This document shows positions 5,391-6,463 of a stretch of DNA of 6,463 nucleotides, one piece after another. Positions within the stretch are counted from its first letter, which is position 1. Each line of letters starts with the position of its first letter. A program made the position numbers and the translations under genes. Under the pieces are notes generated by a model. That model had not been told where the DNA came from, did no database searches, and saw only the letters and a program-made list of their open reading frames with translations. The stretch comes from Moorella sp. UBA4076 (lineage in GTDB: Bacteria; Bacillota; DSM-521; Neomoorellales; Neomoorellaceae): contig DFYS01000080.1 of assembly GCA_002383405.1 (NCBI GenBank), positions 1 through 6,463 of the forward strand, written 5' to 3'.

Positions 5391-6278
5391 CTACGCCCGC
5401 GGGTGGGTTTTATCGTACACCTCGCGGATTTTTTTTCGGGTCAGGTGGGTATAGATCTGGGTCGTGCCGATGTCGGCATGGCCCAGCAATTCCTGCACCG
5501 AACGCAAATCGGCGCCATTTTCGAGCAGATGGGTGGCAAAGGAGTGGCGCAGGGTATGCGGGGTGATCTCCTTTTGCAAATTGGCGGCGCGGGCATACCC
5601 TTTCAGGATCTTCCAGCAACCCTGGCGGGAAAGGCGCCGGCCATGTTGATTCACGAAAAGGGCCGGTTCTGTTGTTTTCTTGATCAGTTTCCCCCGGCCG
5701 TGGGCCAGGTATGTCCGCAGGTGAAAGCAGGCCACCTGACCCATCGGTACCACCCTTTCCCGTGAACCCTTGCCCAGGCAACGGACGAATTCGCCTTCCA
5801 GGTTAACCTGATCGACATTCAGGGCGATCAGTTCCGAAACCCGCAACCCCGTGGCGTAGAGCAGTTCCAGCATGGCTTTATCCCGCAAACCCGCCGGCCT
5901 GTCGGGCCGCGGCTGTTGCAGGAGACGGCTGATCTCATCAACAGTCAATACCTGCGGCAGTTTCTTGAACTGCCGGGGGGATTCCAGATTGGCGGTGGGG
6001 TCGTTTTCGACCTCTTTTTCACGCAACAAAAAATGGTAAAAGGATTTCAAGGCCGCCAGGTGCTGGGAAATAGTTGACGGCGACCGGCCTTCCTGCTGCA
6101 TTTTAACCAGGTAGGCTACCAGCAAACCCCTGCTGACTTCATTGAGCTTTTTTACCCCGGCGCCCTCCAGGTATTGCAGGAATTGTTGCAGGTCGCTGTT
6201 ATAGGAGGACAGGGTATTCTCGGCCAGGCCGCGTTCGATTACCAGGTAGTAAAGGAATTCATCCACCAGCTCGCGCAT
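5391..6278 (-). CDS. xerD: Site-specific tyrosine recombinase XerD
   Basis: Tyrosine recombinase that, with its XerC/CodV-type partner, resolves chromosome dimers at dif. The N-terminal SAM-like DNA-binding domain spans about residues 1-85, with the typical start MRELVDEFLYYLVIERGLAE. The catalytic domain spans about 107-285 with the full set Arg146 (TGLRVSEL), Lys170 (GKGSRER), His241 and Arg244 (HTLRHSFATHLL), His267 (LLGHADI) and the nucleophile Tyr276 (TQIYTH). The 295-residue length is standard. ATG 6278 is the start: an in-frame stop lies nine codons upstream, and a GGGG run sits 7 bases before the ATG. A position two genes before dacF matches Bacillus ripX/xerD, which argues for the housekeeping recombinase and against a phage or integron integrase. 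Confidence 0.95.
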   Translation of the reverse strand: MRELVDEFLYYLVIERGLAENTLSSYNSDLQQFLQYLEGAGVKKLNEVSRGLLVAYLVKMQQEGRSPSTISQHLAALKSFYHFLLREKEVENDPTANLESPRQFKKLPQVLTVDEISRLLQQPRPDRPAGLRDKAMLELLYATGLRVSELIALNVDQVNLEGEFVRCLGKGSRERVVPMGQVACFHLRTYLAHGRGKLIKKTTEPALFVNQHGRRLSRQGCWKILKGYARAANLQKEITPHTLRHSFATHLLENGADLRSVQELLGHADIGTTQIYTHLTRKKIREVYDKTHPRA

Positions 6279-6302
6279 GGCGTATCCCCATTCCCAATTA
6301 GT

Positions 6303-6461
6303 TTACCAGATTATTTCCACATGAACAGGTAAAAGTCCTCCAGGGCCGCCAAAAAAAGCCATAAAAAATCCGCCTGACGGCGGCCCTGAAAATAGCGTTC
6401 CGCTGAAGCTATGTACTAACTGTACTGGGGGTTGGGCAGGTTCCTTCAGGCGCCACTTCTC
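6303..6461 (-). CDS. Possible 3' end of a gene upstream of xerD (partial, doubtful)
   Basis: A minus-strand frame is open from the window edge to TAA at 6305-6303 (52 residues). It begins EKWRLKEPAQPPVQLVHSF and ends in a Gly/Phe-rich tail encoded by the hairpin and its T-tracts. A second frame (6415-6311) reads like a protein end, with QADFLWLFLAALEDFY and stop TAA at 6313-6311. In B. subtilis the small gene yqzK precedes xerD, but I cannot show homology from this fragment. The tail passing through a terminator-like hairpin argues against the first frame being a real C-terminus. Confidence 0.2.
   Translation of the reverse strand, partial: EKWRLKEPAQPPVQLVHSFSGTLFSGPPSGGFFMAFFGGPGGLLPVHVEIIW
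6341..6388. repeat. Ten-base inverted repeat overlapping the terminator hairpin
   Basis: CAGGGCCGCC at 6341-6350 and GGCGGCCCTG at 6379-6388 are perfect reverse complements with 28 bases between. In minus-strand RNA the first arm can pair with either the near GGCGG (terminator hairpin) or the distal arm, so the two structures exclude each other. Confidence 0.6.
6363..6383 (-). terminator. Intrinsic terminator for the gene upstream of xerD
   Basis: On the minus strand the hairpin CCGCC-GTCA-GGCGG (6383-6370) is followed by one A and six T (6368-6363). The stem is short (5 pairs) but all G/C. A second T7 run follows at 6357-6351. It would end transcription coming from beyond the right edge, before xerD. 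Confidence 0.5.
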
Positions 6462-6463
6462 GC

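Noticed and set aside
5391..6278. Phage or integrative-element integrase with attachment site
   Set aside because: The residues, length and conserved position before deoB and dacF fit housekeeping XerD; no tRNA gene or direct-repeat att pair is visible.

Overview
The window looks like chromosome of a G+C-rich, spore-forming Firmicute, most likely a thermophilic Moorella-like member of the Clostridia. That placement is an inference from the sporulation genes, the gene order, the GTG and TTG starts and the strong GGAGG-type ribosome binding sites; it was not tested by a search. Every convincing gene is on the minus strand, so the biological reading order runs from high to low coordinates.

Reading in that direction: an edge region with a possible intrinsic terminator (about 6303-6463); xerD, a chromosome-dimer recombinase (6278-5391); a 258-base gap built from tandem heptamers, inverted repeats and a 46-codon ORF with a good ribosome binding site; deoB, phosphopentomutase (5132-3963); a two-gene MntA/HepT toxin-antitoxin module (3941-3313); dacF, a D,D-carboxypeptidase (3209-1968); a near-consensus sigma-H promoter (1952-1923); and the spoIIA operon spoIIAA-spoIIAB-sigF (1887-268). 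The last 267 bases hold no convincing gene. They contain a hairpin repeat that recurs in inverted orientation near 5350-5380, a strong G-quadruplex motif and a second hairpin.

The order xerD-deoB-(purine nucleoside phosphorylase)-dacF-spoIIAA-spoIIAB-sigF is the classical Bacillus subtilis arrangement. Here the purine nucleoside phosphorylase position is occupied by an A+T-richer nucleotidyltransferase/HEPN toxin-antitoxin pair. The toxin-antitoxin pair lies 21 bases after deoB and probably shares its transcript.

Functionally, XerD resolves chromosome dimers, DeoB interconverts pentose phosphates, DacF trims peptidoglycan peptides (spore-associated in Bacillus), and SpoIIAA/SpoIIAB/SigF form the partner-switching circuit that activates the first forespore-specific sigma factor. 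The least explained parts are the non-coding repeats and the toxin-antitoxin insertion.
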